DNA of 64,000 nucleotides from Actinomycetota bacterium. Lineage in GTDB: Bacteria > Actinomycetota > Actinomycetes > S36-B12. The stretch is taken from assembly GCA_016717115.1 (NCBI GenBank), contig JADKGE010000008.1, positions 1-64,000 on the forward strand. Reading direction: 5' to 3'. Of the stretch, positions 50,574-59,609 are shown in pieces. The stretch's first letter is position 1. Every line of letters begins with the position of its first letter. The notes beneath the pieces are model-generated. The model was not told where the DNA came from. It searched no databases and saw only the letters and a program-made list of their open reading frames with translations. The translations under genes were made by a program, and so were the position numbers.

Positions 50574-51404
50574 GTGCCCGCAACTGCCCGCCTCGGCGAC
50601 GTCGTCGCCGTCCTCGAAGCGCGTTACCCGCCCTCGCTGGCCGCCGACTGGGATGCCGTCGGACTCGTCTGCGGTGATCCCGACGCGACCGTCCGCCGGA
50701 TCCTCTTCGCGGTCGACCCGGTGCTCGCGGTGGTCGATGAGGCGCTGCTCCTCCAAGCCGACCTGATCGTCACGCATCACCCCCTCTTCCTGCGGGGCGT
50801 GCACTCGGTCGCGGCCACGGATCACAAGGGGTCTGTCGTGCATACCCTCATTTCGCACGGGATCGCCCTGTTCGCCGCCCACACCAACGCCGATCATGCC
50901 GATCCCGGCGTCTCCGACGCGCTGGCGACGGCCCTGGGGCTGGTCGATACCAGACCTCTCGTGCCCGAGCCCGGCGATGAGACGATCGGCACGGGCCGGC
51001 TGGGTCGCGTTCCCGCCGCCACGACTCTCGGCGCGTTCGCTGGCGTGGTCGCTGCCGCCCTGCCGCCCACGAGCCAGGGGGTCCGCATCGCGGGCGATCT
51101 CGATCGGACGGTGCGCACGATCGCGGTGTGCGGCGGGTCGGGTGATGCGTTCCTCGCCGAGGCTGCCCTGCTGGCCGATGCCTACGTGACGTCGGACCTT
51201 CGTCACCATCGCGCCCAGGACCACCTCGTCGACGGCGGCTGCGCCCTCATCGACGTCGCGCACTGGGCGAGCGAATGGCCCTGGCTTCCTGTGGCCGCCA
51301 CCCATCTCGAGGCAGAGCTTGCCGCGCGCGGCAGTACGGTGGATGTCCACGTGTCCAGGATCTGCACGGATCCATGGACCTCGCACCTAGGGAGCCCCCG
51401 CTGA
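50574..51404 (+). CDS. Nif3-like dinuclear metal-centre protein
   Basis: The 276-residue member of the NIF3/GTP cyclohydrolase I type 2 family starts at GTG 50574. WDAVGLVCGDPDATVRRILFAVDP, DLIVTHHPLFLRGVHS (metal His-His), LFAAHTNADHADPGVSDALA and the late DVAHWASEW are the metal-binding and family motifs. The molecular function is debated. It is followed by the zinc-ribbon and RNase HI genes as in Mycobacterium (Rv2230c-Rv2228c order). Confidence 0.9.
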   Translation: MPATARLGDVVAVLEARYPPSLAADWDAVGLVCGDPDATVRRILFAVDPVLAVVDEALLLQADLIVTHHPLFLRGVHSVAATDHKGSVVHTLISHGIALFAAHTNADHADPGVSDALATALGLVDTRPLVPEPGDETIGTGRLGRVPAATTLGAFAGVVAAALPPTSQGVRIAGDLDRTVRTIAVCGGSGDAFLAEAALLADAYVTSDLRHHRAQDHLVDGGCALIDVAHWASEWPWLPVAATHLEAELAARGSTVDVHVSRICTDPWTSHLGSPR

Positions 51405-52144
51405 ACGCCGACCCCGACATCCAGTTGCGTCTGCTCGAAGTCCAGGACAAGGACACGAGGCTCACGCAATTGGCCCATCGGGCACGAACCCTGCCGGACG
51501 CGGCCCGCCTCGCCGAGTTGGACACGCGATGGGCGCGACTTCGCGACGAGGTGGTGGCCGCCGACACGATCGTCGGCGACCTGGAGCTGCAACAGGCCAA
51601 GGCCGACCAGGACGTGGAGCAGGTGCGTGACCGAGCGACCCGCGACCGCGACCTCCTCGATTCCGGGTCGATCGGCGATCCGAAGCAGCTGCAGTCCCTC
51701 CAGTCCGAACTGGAGTCGCTGGGCCGTCGACAGGCGGATCTCGAAGACGTCGAGCTGGAGATCATGGAACGCGTGGAGGGCGCTCGCGCGGCGGTCGTCC
51801 AGTTGACCCGTCAGCGAGATGAGCTGGCGGAGGAGCGCGATCAACTCGGCGTCGACGTCCGCGACCAGCTGGGAATCGTCGACACGGAACGCGTCAGCGT
51901 CGAGAGCGAGCGAGCCGCCCTCGCCGCCACGATCCCGGTCGACCTGCTGGCGCTCTACGACAAGATCCGCGCCGATCACGGCGGGGTCGGCGCCGCTCCT
52001 CTCCACCGCGGACGATGCGAGGGGTGCCGTCTCGAACTCCCGCCGAACGAGATCGAGGACCTCCGCGCTGCGCCCCCGGACGCCGTGATCCGCTGCGAGG
52101 AGTGCCGGCGCATCCTCGTCCGCACGCCGGAATCGGGCCTGTAG
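51374..52144 (+). CDS. Coiled-coil/C4 zinc-ribbon protein
   Basis: The 256-residue protein starts at ATG 51374, overlapping the Nif3 gene by 31 bp (a CTG at about 51400 is an alternative). Residues about 10-190 form a long charged coiled coil (LLEVQDKDTRLTQLAHRAR, SLQSELESLGRRQADLEDVELEIMERV). The C-terminus carries two Cys pairs of a zinc ribbon (GRCEGCRLELPPNEIEDL, IRCEECRRILVR). Orthologues (Rv2229c type) are conserved in actinobacteria. The role is unknown, but a nucleic-acid link is suggested by coupling with RNase HI. Confidence 0.87.
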   Translation: MDLAPREPPLNADPDIQLRLLEVQDKDTRLTQLAHRARTLPDAARLAELDTRWARLRDEVVAADTIVGDLELQQAKADQDVEQVRDRATRDRDLLDSGSIGDPKQLQSLQSELESLGRRQADLEDVELEIMERVEGARAAVVQLTRQRDELAEERDQLGVDVRDQLGIVDTERVSVESERAALAATIPVDLLALYDKIRADHGGVGAAPLHRGRCEGCRLELPPNEIEDLRAAPPDAVIRCEECRRILVRTPESGL

Positions 52145-52147
52145 GGG

Positions 52148-53361
52148 ATGCCGCGCACACTCATCGTCGAGGCGGATGGCGGGTCACGGGGCAACCCGGC
52201 CCGGCCGCCTACGGCACCGTCGTCCGTGACGGGGCCACGGGGGAGGTGCTCGTCGAGCTGGCCGAGTACCTCGACGTCGTCACCAACAACGTCGCCGAGT
52301 ACAGGGGAGCGATAGCCGGGCTGTCGCAGGCGCGCGCGATCGATGCCGACGCCCTGGTGGAGGTGCGCCTGGACTCGAAGCTCATCGTCGAGCAGATGAG
52401 CGGTCGGTGGAAGATCAAGCACAAGGACATGCAGCAGCTGGCCCTCGAGGCGCGCGGCATCTTCCCTGCAGGGCAGGTCGCCTACACCTGGGTGCCCCGC
52501 GAGCAGAACCGTCTGGCCGATGCGCTCGTCAACGAGATGATCGACGCCGCTCTCGCGCGCGGCGAGCGGGTCATCCGTCGCCTCGACGGGGCCCCACCGG
52601 AGGACACCGCGGCGGAGGACGTCGTCGGGAGCATCGACGTCGAGCTCAACCGGGCCGTCGTCGAGCAGCAGGTGGCGGAGCAGCCTCCGTCGGTCATGGT
52701 CGGGTGGGCGGACCTGGCCCGCCCCACGGTCACCGTCCTGGCGCGGCACGGCGCAACGGCACTGAGCCTGGAGAAGAGGTTCAGCGGCAGCGGCGGGTTC
52801 GATGCCCCGCTGGCCCCCATCGGCGAGGCGCAGGCCAGCGCCCTGGCCGACGAGCTCGTGCGGCGCGACGACGTCACGCGGATCGTGTGCTCGCCCCTGC
52901 TGCGGACGCGCCAGACCGCGGCGATCGTGGCCGCGCAGCTGGGGCTCGAGGTCGAGGTCGAGGACGGGTTCGCGGAGTGCGGCTTCGGCGAATGGGACGG
53001 TCGCTCATTCCTCGAGGTCAAGGAGGAATGGCCCAAGGCGCTGGAGGAGTGGCTCAGCTCGACCGAGGTCGCCCCGCCGGGCGGGGAGTCGTTCAGCGCG
53101 TGCAAGGCCCGCGTGGCCGCCGCGCAGCGCCGCGTCGTCGAGCGGTACCCAGGGGAGCGGCTGCTCGTTGTGGCGCACGTGACCCCCATCAAGATCCTGG
53201 TCAGCATGGCAGTCGACGCACCACTGCGCAGCCTCTACCGCATGGAACTGCCGCCATGCTCCCTGTCGACGCTTGCCTGGTTCCCCGACGGCAACGCATC
53301 GATGTTCAGCTTCGCCGAGGCGTCGCACCTGCGCTCCGTCCCTGTTCCGGACGGGACCTAG
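52148..53361 (+). pseudogene. RNase HI - CobC-like phosphatase fusion, single-base frameshift
   Basis: ATG 52148 opens TLIVEADGGSRGNP with the first catalytic Asp. The frame then breaks at about 52198: CCCGGCCCGG is seen where CCCGGGCCCGG would restore GNPGPAAYGTVVRDG. The rest of the RNase HI domain (YRGAIAGLSQARAIDADALVEVRLDSKLIVEQMSG) and the phosphoglycerate-mutase domain (VTVLARHGATALSLEKRFSG, FAECGFGEWDGRSF, VVAHVTPIKILV) follow in the other frame. The layout equals mycobacterial Rv2228c, a bifunctional RNase HI/alpha-ribazole phosphatase. One missing G in a GGG run points to sequencing error. Confidence 0.88.
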
Positions 53362-54135
53362 TCGGCCGCCACGATCACGTCGAACCCCGTGGCCGCACCG
53401 GGCCGTGGGGGCGCGCCCGTCTCGACGCTGAAGCCGCAGCCGGTAAGGGTGTCGGCGAACTGCGCCGGGGTGGCTGGTCTGGCCGTCGAGATGAGGACCG
53501 CCCGAGCGATGCGCCCCTTCGCCGACTTGTTGTGGTGGCTGACGACAGAGCGCGTCCCGTCCCTCTCCTGCAGCACGCGCACCGTCACGGCACGATCAGC
53601 GCACGAGGCGGGCACGGGGCCGAGCGCCTGATACATGCCGGACCGGAGGTCGATGATCAGCCCGGGCTCCTCCTCGATCGCCGCGGACACCGGCACGTGC
53701 CAGACCCGAGACATCGTGCCCAGACCCGGGAGGCTGGTCGACCCGCTGAGCCGGTAGTGGGGTATCAGGTCGCGTGGGCGCACCAGCCCCCACAGCGCGG
53801 ACGCGACGGCGATATCTCGATCGGCCCGCCGTCGAGCGACGGCCGGGAGGCTCGAGTACTCGAGGGCCTCGAACAGCACCCCGGAGTACACCGACAGAGC
53901 AGGCGCACACGGCGCCTTCTTGATTGCGGCGTTCCGGCCCACCTCATGACCCTGACGCACTCCGAGCCCCAGGGCTTCGGCGGCACCCTCAGGGTCGACG
54001 CGGCACAGTCGGGCCAGCGAGTCCAGTACCACCGAGCGCGTCCGCGTGAGGCCGAGGAAGGACAGCGAACCGAGATCGAGCCGTGGTCCGGAGGTGGGAA
54101 TCGACTTGCCTTCGCTGGGGGAGCAAGATGAGCAC
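53358..54135 (-). pseudogene. yaaA: YaaA-family peroxide-stress protein, homopolymer frameshift near the start
   Basis: A GTG at 54135 reads VLILLP. The frame then shifts at a run of five C (about 54117-54121) and continues as PSEGKSIPTSGPRLDLGSLSFLGLT. Restoring two C gives the family start LILLPPSEGK. The remainder is intact: YSGVLFEALEYSSL, ALWGLVRPRDLIPHYRLSGSTSLPG, VVSHHNKSAKGRIARAVL. YaaA proteins lower free iron or damage under H2O2. It overlaps the RNase HI gene by 4 bp, convergently. Most likely it is functional in the organism. Confidence 0.82.
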
Positions 54136-54162
54136 CTTCGCAGGCTAGCGAGAGAGGTGGCC

Positions 54163-55050
54163 ATGTCCACATCGGGAAACCTGGAGCACTGGGAGCTGCT
54201 CGCCGGATTCCACGGCACGGGCTCGGACGACTACTACGACGTGCCCGCGCTGATCCGCGGGGAGATGAGCCTGCGACCGCTGGAGGTGGCCGGACTCGAC
54301 ACCGCAACACGGGGGAGTGGGGTCGACGGGCTCCGGGTGGCCCACGTCCAGTCGCACATCGGCATCGATACCGTCCACCTGGCCCGTCTGGGCGCGACCG
54401 TCACTGCGTTCGACTTCTCGCCGGTCGCGCTCGAGCGCCTTCGCGCGATCGCCGCGGCGTGCGGAGTGGAGGTCGACACCGTGCTGGCGGACTCGCAGGC
54501 CCTCGGATCGACGCACTTCGCTGCCTGGCATGGGCGCTTCGACGTGGTCTACGCGACGATCGGCGTCATCTGCTGGATCGCCGACCTCGACGCCTGGATG
54601 CAGGGGGCGGCGGCACTGCTGAAGCCTGGGGGCCGCCTGCTGCTGCTGGACGTCCACCCCCTCTACTGCATGGGGGAGTCCTTCACCCCCCTCGTCCTGG
54701 ACTTTCCCTACGTCAACGACGGGCCGAGGCACTTCGAGGGCAGCGGTTCCTACGCGAACCCGGATGCGGACCTTCCGTGGTCGATCGAGGAGTACGCCTG
54801 GTCGATCGGCGAGACGGTCAACGCGGCGATCGGTGCCGGCATGACGATCGTTCGGCTCGACGAGCACGTCGCGTCGGCGTCCGATCCGCGCGGCGACTGC
54901 ATGACAAGAGAGCCCGACGGACTGTTCCGGCTGCGCGCGGGTCGTGGTGGCGCCGGCGCCCTCCCGGAGCCGTTGCCGGTGCTGTTCACGCTGGTGGCCG
55001 AGCGACCGGGGCCGCGGGGTACCCTGAGCGAGGACGAGCCAGTCGGGTGA
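54163..55050 (+). CDS. SAM-dependent methyltransferase
   Basis: The 295-residue class I methyltransferase starts at ATG 54163 after AGAGAGG. Motif I is shortened to RVAHVQSHIGIDTVHLARLGATVTAFDFS; later blocks are VLADSQALGSTHFAAWHGRFDVVYATIGVICWI and LLKPGGRLLLLDVHP. WSIEEYAWSIGETVNAAI and a long C-terminus follow. The HxGxD motif I (instead of GxGxG) is typical of one actinobacterial branch of unknown substrate. The last 18 bases overlap the 5' strand of RNase P RNA. Confidence 0.82.
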   Translation: MSTSGNLEHWELLAGFHGTGSDDYYDVPALIRGEMSLRPLEVAGLDTATRGSGVDGLRVAHVQSHIGIDTVHLARLGATVTAFDFSPVALERLRAIAAACGVEVDTVLADSQALGSTHFAAWHGRFDVVYATIGVICWIADLDAWMQGAAALLKPGGRLLLLDVHPLYCMGESFTPLVLDFPYVNDGPRHFEGSGSYANPDADLPWSIEEYAWSIGETVNAAIGAGMTIVRLDEHVASASDPRGDCMTREPDGLFRLRAGRGGAGALPEPLPVLFTLVAERPGPRGTLSEDEPVG

Positions 55051-55404
55051 TCGCGGCACGCGAGTGTCGAGGAAAGTCCGGCCTCCACAGGGCAAGGTGG
55101 TGGGTAACGCCCACCCGGGGTGACCCGCGGGAAAGTGCCACAGAAAACAGACCGCCAGGAGCAATCCTGGTAAGGGTGAAAAGGTGGTGTAAGAGACCAC
55201 CAGCGCCGCAGGTGACTGCGGCGGCTAGGCAAACCCCACCTGGAGCAAGGTCAAGAGGGCCGGCATGCCGGCCTGCGCAGGCGAGCGGCCCGCTCCATGC
55301 CTGCGGGTAGACCGCACCAGGCTGCTGGCAACAGCAGTCGCAGATGGATGATCACCGGTCAGCCTCGGCGGGCCACAGAAGCCGGCTTACAGGCTGGCTC
55401 GTCC
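55033..55404 (+). ncRNA. rnpB: RNase P RNA (type A)
   Basis: This is the catalytic RNA that matures tRNA 5' ends. The universal P4-forming motif GAGGAAAGTCCGG lies at 55068 onward, AGTGCCACAGAAAACAGACCGCC at about 55133 and AAGGGTGAAAAGGTGGTGTAAGAGACCACC at about 55174. The 3' GCCGGCTTACAGGCTGGCTCGTCC pairs with the 5' GACGAGCCAGTC (P1). Boundaries are set by P1. The 5' end overlaps the methyltransferase stop. Confidence 0.95.
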
Positions 55405-55480
55405 CCCTTGCCTCTCGCTCGCGACCGCAGGATCCGGCCGGTTGGCCGCCTTCGGTGGAGTGCGGGCGGGTCGGGGGTCC

Positions 55481-56437
55481 ATGCTGGTGGGCATGAGCAT
55501 CGAAGGCGAGCCGTCCGTGCGCCGCGAGGTGGTCCGGCTGCACGGTCACCGGATCACGTATCAAGTCGCCGGGGATCCGGCACGTCCGGTCCTGCTCCTC
55601 GTCCATGGCATCACGAGCAGCAGCGCCACCTGGGACCCGGTGATCCCGGCGCTGGCGGAGCAGGCGTACGTCATCGCCCCCGACCTGCTGGGTCATGGCC
55701 ATTCCGACAAGCCGCATGCCGACTACTCGCTGGGCGCCCTGGCAAGCGGGCTTCGAGATCTCTTAGACCTGCTCGACATCGACCGAGTCACGGTGGTGGG
55801 CCATTCGCTGGGCGGCGGCGTCGCCATGCAGTTCGCGTACCAGTACTACGAGTACTGCGAGAGGATGGTGCTCGTCGCGAGCGGCGGGCTTGGACGCGAG
55901 GTCAGCGTGGCACTTCGCGCAGCGACGCTTCCCGGCGCCGAGCTGGTCCTTCCGGTGATCGCGCATCCCTACGTGCGGGATGCGGGCGTGGCCCTGTCCC
56001 GGGTGTTCGGCCGGATTCCGCTGCCCGTCCGGCCGTCGGTTGCGGAGGCGGCCCGCGGTTATGCGTCGCTTGCGGACAGTCCAGCCCGGTCGGCCTTCGT
56101 CGACACCCTGCGAAGCGTGGTCGGCCCCGGCGGTCAGCGAGTGAGCGCGGAGAACCTGCTGTACCTGACGGCGGGTCGACCCACGCTGATCGTGTGGGGG
56201 GCTCTGGACACCGTTATCCCTGTCGCTCACGCGCGCAGGGCCCACGGCACGATGCCGGGCAGCAGGCTGGAGATCTTCGAGCAGTCCCGCCACTTTCCGC
56301 ACATGGACGAACCCGTGCGCTTCACCAACGTGCTGCTGGACTTCCTGGGCACCACGGAGCCGGCCGCCATCGACAAGCCAACACTGCGCACGCGCCTGTC
56401 CGGCCAAGGTGAATCGGCGCCGGGCCCCGTGACCTGA
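55481..56437 (+). CDS. Alpha/beta hydrolase
   Basis: The product of about 318 residues (ATG 55481; ATG 55493 is equally possible) has LLLVHGITSSSATWDPVI as oxyanion loop, the nucleophile elbow VVGHSLGGGVAMQFAY (Ser), acid Asp in LIVWGALDTVIPV and catalytic His in SRHFPHMDEP. This is a generic esterase/epoxide-hydrolase-like fold with a cap. The substrate is unclear. It is located just after RNase P RNA. The C-terminal 30 residues are disordered. Confidence 0.87.
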   Translation: MLVGMSIEGEPSVRREVVRLHGHRITYQVAGDPARPVLLLVHGITSSSATWDPVIPALAEQAYVIAPDLLGHGHSDKPHADYSLGALASGLRDLLDLLDIDRVTVVGHSLGGGVAMQFAYQYYEYCERMVLVASGGLGREVSVALRAATLPGAELVLPVIAHPYVRDAGVALSRVFGRIPLPVRPSVAEAARGYASLADSPARSAFVDTLRSVVGPGGQRVSAENLLYLTAGRPTLIVWGALDTVIPVAHARRAHGTMPGSRLEIFEQSRHFPHMDEPVRFTNVLLDFLGTTEPAAIDKPTLRTRLSGQGESAPGPVT

Positions 56438-56452
56438 CGTCGTGCGCGGGGG

Positions 56453-56914
56453 CTACGCGCTCGGGATCGTGTGGAGGTGGTCGGCGACGTGCTGGCAGGC
56501 CTTGCCGAGCGCGGCGAAATCCCGCGCGCTCAACTGGTCGACGAGGTGGGCTCTGACACCGTCGACATGATCGGGGGCGGCCGCGACGAGGGCGTCCCAG
56601 CCCTGTGGCGTCAGGGCCGCGAAGGATCCGCGGCGGTCGTCGGCGCACTCCTGCCGCTCGATCAGGCCACCCTTCTCCATGCGGTCGATCTGATGCGAGA
56701 GACGGCTGCGCGATGACAGCGTGGCCGTGGCCAGCTCACTCATGCGCATGCGCCGGTCGGGCTGCTCGGAGAGGCGAACGAGGATCTCGTAGTCGGCAAT
56801 GGTTATGCCGTGCCGCTCCTGCAGTTCTCGACTGAGCCGGTCGTTGAGCAGCAGTGACGCTGCCAGCCAGGCACGCCAGCTCTTCTGTTCTTCCTCGGTC
56901 AGCCATCGGGTCAT
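56453..56914 (-). CDS. MarR-family transcriptional regulator
   Basis: The 153-residue winged-helix repressor contains LNDRLSRELQERHGITIADYEILVRLSEQPDRRMRMSELATATLSSRSRLSHQIDRMEKGGLIERQECADDRRGSFAALT, the complete MarR HTH and wing. It is convergent with the hydrolase gene. It might regulate itself or the neighbouring ppgK-map unit, but no clear operator was found in its leader. Confidence 0.9.
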   Translation of the reverse strand: MTRWLTEEEQKSWRAWLAASLLLNDRLSRELQERHGITIADYEILVRLSEQPDRRMRMSELATATLSSRSRLSHQIDRMEKGGLIERQECADDRRGSFAALTPQGWDALVAAAPDHVDGVRAHLVDQLSARDFAALGKACQHVADHLHTIPSA

Positions 56915-56972
56915 GAGCGCAGTCTAGCCCATATAGTTGAAAACCGGACTTTATCGGCCCCACGGCACCCGA

Positions 56973-57746
56973 TCAGGCGTCGAGGTCCCAGACGCGAACT
57001 CCGCCGAGGATGCCCGACGTGTTGGGCACCACGGTCCCCTTCGGACCGATGTCGCCAGGGGTCAGGTGCTTCGCGTTACCGCCACCGACGTAGATGCGGT
57101 CGAAGAACAGCATGTCATCGAAGTCACGAATAGCCTTGCGGACCCGCTTTGCCCAGCGCTCGTTGCCGATCGACTTGCGCTGGCTGTTGCCGAGGGCGAT
57201 GTCGAAAGAGAGTCCGTCCCGGAACGGGCCGTGAGAGAGCTCGAGGTGGGGCAGCAGCACGCCGTCGTTGAACAGCGCCGTTCCGACTCCCGTTCCCAGG
57301 GTGATGACGAACTCCAGGCCCGAGCCCGATACCACTGCGCACCCCTGCATGTCGGCGTCGTTCACGACCTTCGTCGGCAACTGGAACTCCTGGGCCAGGG
57401 CGTGCGCGAGGTCGAAGCCGTGCCACGCCGCGGCGAGGTCGCCATCACGTTCGCCGCCGTACTCCGCGCGTGAAAGCGACGGAACCTCGATCACGTGACC
57501 GTGTCGCACGAGGCCGGGGAAACCCACGGACACCCGGTGCACGTCGAGCAGGTCGGCGACAAGCTGCTTCAGAGTGGCGACCAGCAGCTCGGGGGTGCAG
57601 GGATAGGGGGTGTCGACGCGCACTCGCTCGGTGATCATCACGCCTTGCGCATTGACGATGGACGCCTTGAAGCCGGATCCACCGATGTCGATCGAGAGTG
57701 TCTGCACCTCCGGTGGCCACACGGTGTCGGTGCGGGCTGTCGTCAT
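56973..57746 (-). CDS. ppgK: Polyphosphate glucokinase (ROK family)
   Basis: The 257-residue kinase phosphorylates glucose using polyphosphate (or ATP). LSIDIGGSGFKASIVN is the phosphate-1 loop; VGFPGLVRHGHVIEVPSLS and VVNDADMQGCAVVSGSGLEFVITLGTGVGTAL hold the catalytic Asp; DIALGNSQRKSIGNERW and RIYVGGGNAKHL are typical of the polyP-specific branch. ATG 57746 directly abuts the map stop, so it is translationally coupled to map. Confidence 0.93.
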   Translation of the reverse strand: MTTARTDTVWPPEVQTLSIDIGGSGFKASIVNAQGVMITERVRVDTPYPCTPELLVATLKQLVADLLDVHRVSVGFPGLVRHGHVIEVPSLSRAEYGGERDGDLAAAWHGFDLAHALAQEFQLPTKVVNDADMQGCAVVSGSGLEFVITLGTGVGTALFNDGVLLPHLELSHGPFRDGLSFDIALGNSQRKSIGNERWAKRVRKAIRDFDDMLFFDRIYVGGGNAKHLTPGDIGPKGTVVPNTSGILGGVRVWDLDA

Positions 57747-58634
57747 CTACCAGTTCCCTTCTTCGGCTCCACTGGGAAGCGTGAGGATCTCGCAGCCGGT
57801 GTCGGTGACGAGCAGGGTGTGCTCGAACTGGGCCGTCCAGCGTCGATCCTTCGTGACGACGGTCCAGGTGTCGTCCCAGATGTCGTAGTCGTAGGTGCCG
57901 AGAGTGATCATGGGCTCGATGGTGAACGTCATGCCGGGGTGCATGATCAGGTCGGCGTGCGGATCGTCGTAGTGGGGGATGACCAGACCGGTGTGGAAGG
58001 CCGTGCCGATGCCGTGGCCGGTGAAGTCGCGAACGACGCCGTATCCGAAGCGTCGCGCGTAGCTCTCGATGACACGGCCGATGACGTTGATCGGCCGCCC
58101 CGGGGCCACTGATGCGATCGCCCGTCGCGTGGCCTCCTTCGTGCGCGCGACGAGGTCGCGCACGTCGGGCTCGACGTCGCCGACAAGGTAGGTCGCGTTC
58201 GTGTCGCCGTGCACTCCGCCGATGTAGGCGGTGATATCGATGTTGCAGATGTCGCCGTCCTCCAGTGCCGTGGAGTCGGGGATGCCGTGGCAGATGACCT
58301 CGTTGAGCGAGGTGCACAACGACTTCGGGAATCCCCGGTAGCCGAGTGTCGATGGGTAGGCGCCGTGGTCGCAGAGGTACTCATGACCGATCCGGTCGAG
58401 TGCGTCGGTGGTCACTCCCGGCGCGATGGCGCGCCCCACCTCGGCCAGTGCGTCGGCGGCGAGACGTCCGGCGAGTCGCATGGCGACGATGGTCTCGGCA
58501 TCCTTCACCTCCGGCCCGGAGTACGTCTCGGGGCCGGGTCGTCCGACGTACTCAGGACGGGCGATGCCGGCCGGCACGCTTCGCATTGCTGACATGCGTC
58601 CCGCCGTCAGGGGTTGCCGCGCGTTCGGTGACAT
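57747..58634 (-). CDS. map: Methionine aminopeptidase type I
   Basis: The 295-residue metalloprotease removes N-terminal Met from new proteins. [42 protein letters not shown] gives the first metal Asp residues, [19 protein letters not shown] the His, [13 protein letters not shown] and [17 protein letters not shown] the two Glu. The roughly 40-residue N-terminal extension ([18 protein letters not shown]) is the actinobacterial MetAP Ic SH3-binding-like form. It is first in an operon with ppgK. Confidence 0.95.
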   Translation of the reverse strand: MSPNARQPLTAGRMSAMRSVPAGIARPEYVGRPGPETYSGPEVKDAETIVAMRLAGRLAADALAEVGRAIAPGVTTDALDRIGHEYLCDHGAYPSTLGYRGFPKSLCTSLNEVICHGIPDSTALEDGDICNIDITAYIGGVHGDTNATYLVGDVEPDVRDLVARTKEATRRAIASVAPGRPINVIGRVIESYARRFGYGVVRDFTGHGIGTAFHTGLVIPHYDDPHADLIMHPGMTFTIEPMITLGTYDYDIWDDTWTVVTKDRRWTAQFEHTLLVTDTGCEILTLPSGAEEGNW

Positions 58635-58719
58635 GGCCTGAGTCTAGATGCGAGGCGAGGTCGCTACATTTGGGGTGAGACAACACGAACAAGCGCGTTG
58701 ACGGCAGACGGGAGAACCG

Positions 58720-58881
58720 ATGAGCTACTACTACTGCCTCGTCCACCAGAGAGTGGAACCCGAGGCCGGCTGCGCCAACGCCGAGCGCCTGGGCCCGTAC
58801 GCGACGGAGGCTGAGGCAGAAGGCGCGCTCGCCCTTGCCAAGGAACGGAACGCGGCGTTCGACGACCCCGACGACGACTGA
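58720..58881 (+). CDS. Small conserved-type protein (53 aa)
   Basis: ATG 58720 is preceded by GGGAGAA. The product opens MSYYYCLVHQRVEPEAGC, continues ERLGPYATEAEAEGALALAKERN and ends in an acidic tail (DDPDDD). Short actinobacterial proteins of the same pattern (YYYCL...H, GC, RLGPY) recur next to map-like genes. Two Cys and a His could bind a metal. The function is unknown. A strong hairpin follows. Confidence 0.75.
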   Translation: MSYYYCLVHQRVEPEAGCANAERLGPYATEAEAEGALALAKERNAAFDDPDDD

Positions 58882-58905
58882 CCAGTCCCGCCGACGACTC
58901 AACGC

Positions 58906-58937
58906 AAGGGGCCCACACCGATCGGTGCGGGCCCCTT
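58906..58937. terminator. Bidirectional hairpin terminator
   Basis: AAGGGGCCCACACCG (58906-58920) pairs with CGGTGCGGGCCCCTT (58923-58937) with one mismatch. The A/T ends give short U-tracts in both directions. It serves the small gene on the plus strand and the Lys/Ala-rich gene on the minus strand. Confidence 0.75.
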
Positions 58938-58965
58938 CACGTCGTGCGACGCAAGTGCGTCACAT

Positions 58966-59432
58966 CTACTTGGCGATCCTGCGAACGGTGGTCTTGCGCG
59001 CGGGTGCCTTCTTGGCGGGTGCCTTGCGGACCGGTGCCTTCTTGGCGACGGGTGCCTTCTTGGCGGGTGCCTTGCGGACCGGTGCCTTCTTGGCGACGGG
59101 TGCCTTCTTGGCGGGTGCCTTGCGGACCGGTGCCTTCTTGGCGACGGGTGCCTTCTTGGCCGGTGCCTTGCGGACCGGTGCCTTCTTGGCGACGGGTGCC
59201 TTCTGGCGGGTGCCTTGCGGACCGGTGCCTTCTTGGCGACGGTGCCTTCTCTGGCGGGTGCCTTGCGGACCGGTGCCTTCTTGGCGACGGGTGCCTTCTT
59301 GGCGGGTGCCTTGCGGACCGGTGCCTTCTTGGCGACGGGTGCCTTCTTGGCCGGTGCCTTGCGGACCGGTGCCTTCTTGGCGACGGCCTTCTTGGCCGGT
59401 GCCTTCTTCGCAGTCTTCTTTGCGACCGCCAC
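58966..59432 (-). pseudogene. Lys/Ala/Pro-rich histone H1-like repeat protein, one-base frameshift
   Basis: ATG 59432 reads MAVAKKTAKKAPAKKAVAKK and then 16-residue units of the type AKKAPVRKAPAKKAPV. The frame breaks at about 59208, where CTTCTGGC stands in place of the repeat consensus CTTCTTGGC (one T lost). The remaining copies to RKTTVRRIAK lie in the other frame. A second irregular copy nearby (GACGGTGCCTTCTCTGG) is net in-frame. Such basic tails resemble H1/HupS-type nucleoid proteins, but no HU core is present. Without the lost T the product would be about 155 aa, mostly Lys, Ala, Pro and Val. Confidence 0.8.
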
Positions 59433-59609
59433 GTTTGCCTCCCGTGTACTCGATCTCTGCGTTAGTGCAGAGGTTCTCTGTTACAACTCTGACAGAGCAT
59501 GACAGAAAAAACAAAACCATTCGCGGCGACGAGAGCACGCGTGTCGTCGCCGTGATATGCGTCAACGTGCAGTGCAGTGCGAGCATCGCGTTCGCGTTGC
59601 GCGCATCGG

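Noticed and set aside
52198..52200. Programmed ribosomal frameshift in the RNase HI-CobC gene
   Set aside because: There is no slippery heptamer or downstream pseudoknot; a single missing G in a GGG run explains it, and similar losses recur nearby.
53630..54130. yaaA as two separate small genes
   Set aside because: The two frames are halves of one family sequence, and restoring two C in the C-run recreates the conserved LLPPSEGK start.
58980..59400. CRISPR-like or satellite array and large plus-strand frames (GALRTGAFLATGAF)
   Set aside because: The repeats encode Lys/Ala/Pro units on the minus strand with a proper start and ribosome site; the opposite-strand frames are shadows.
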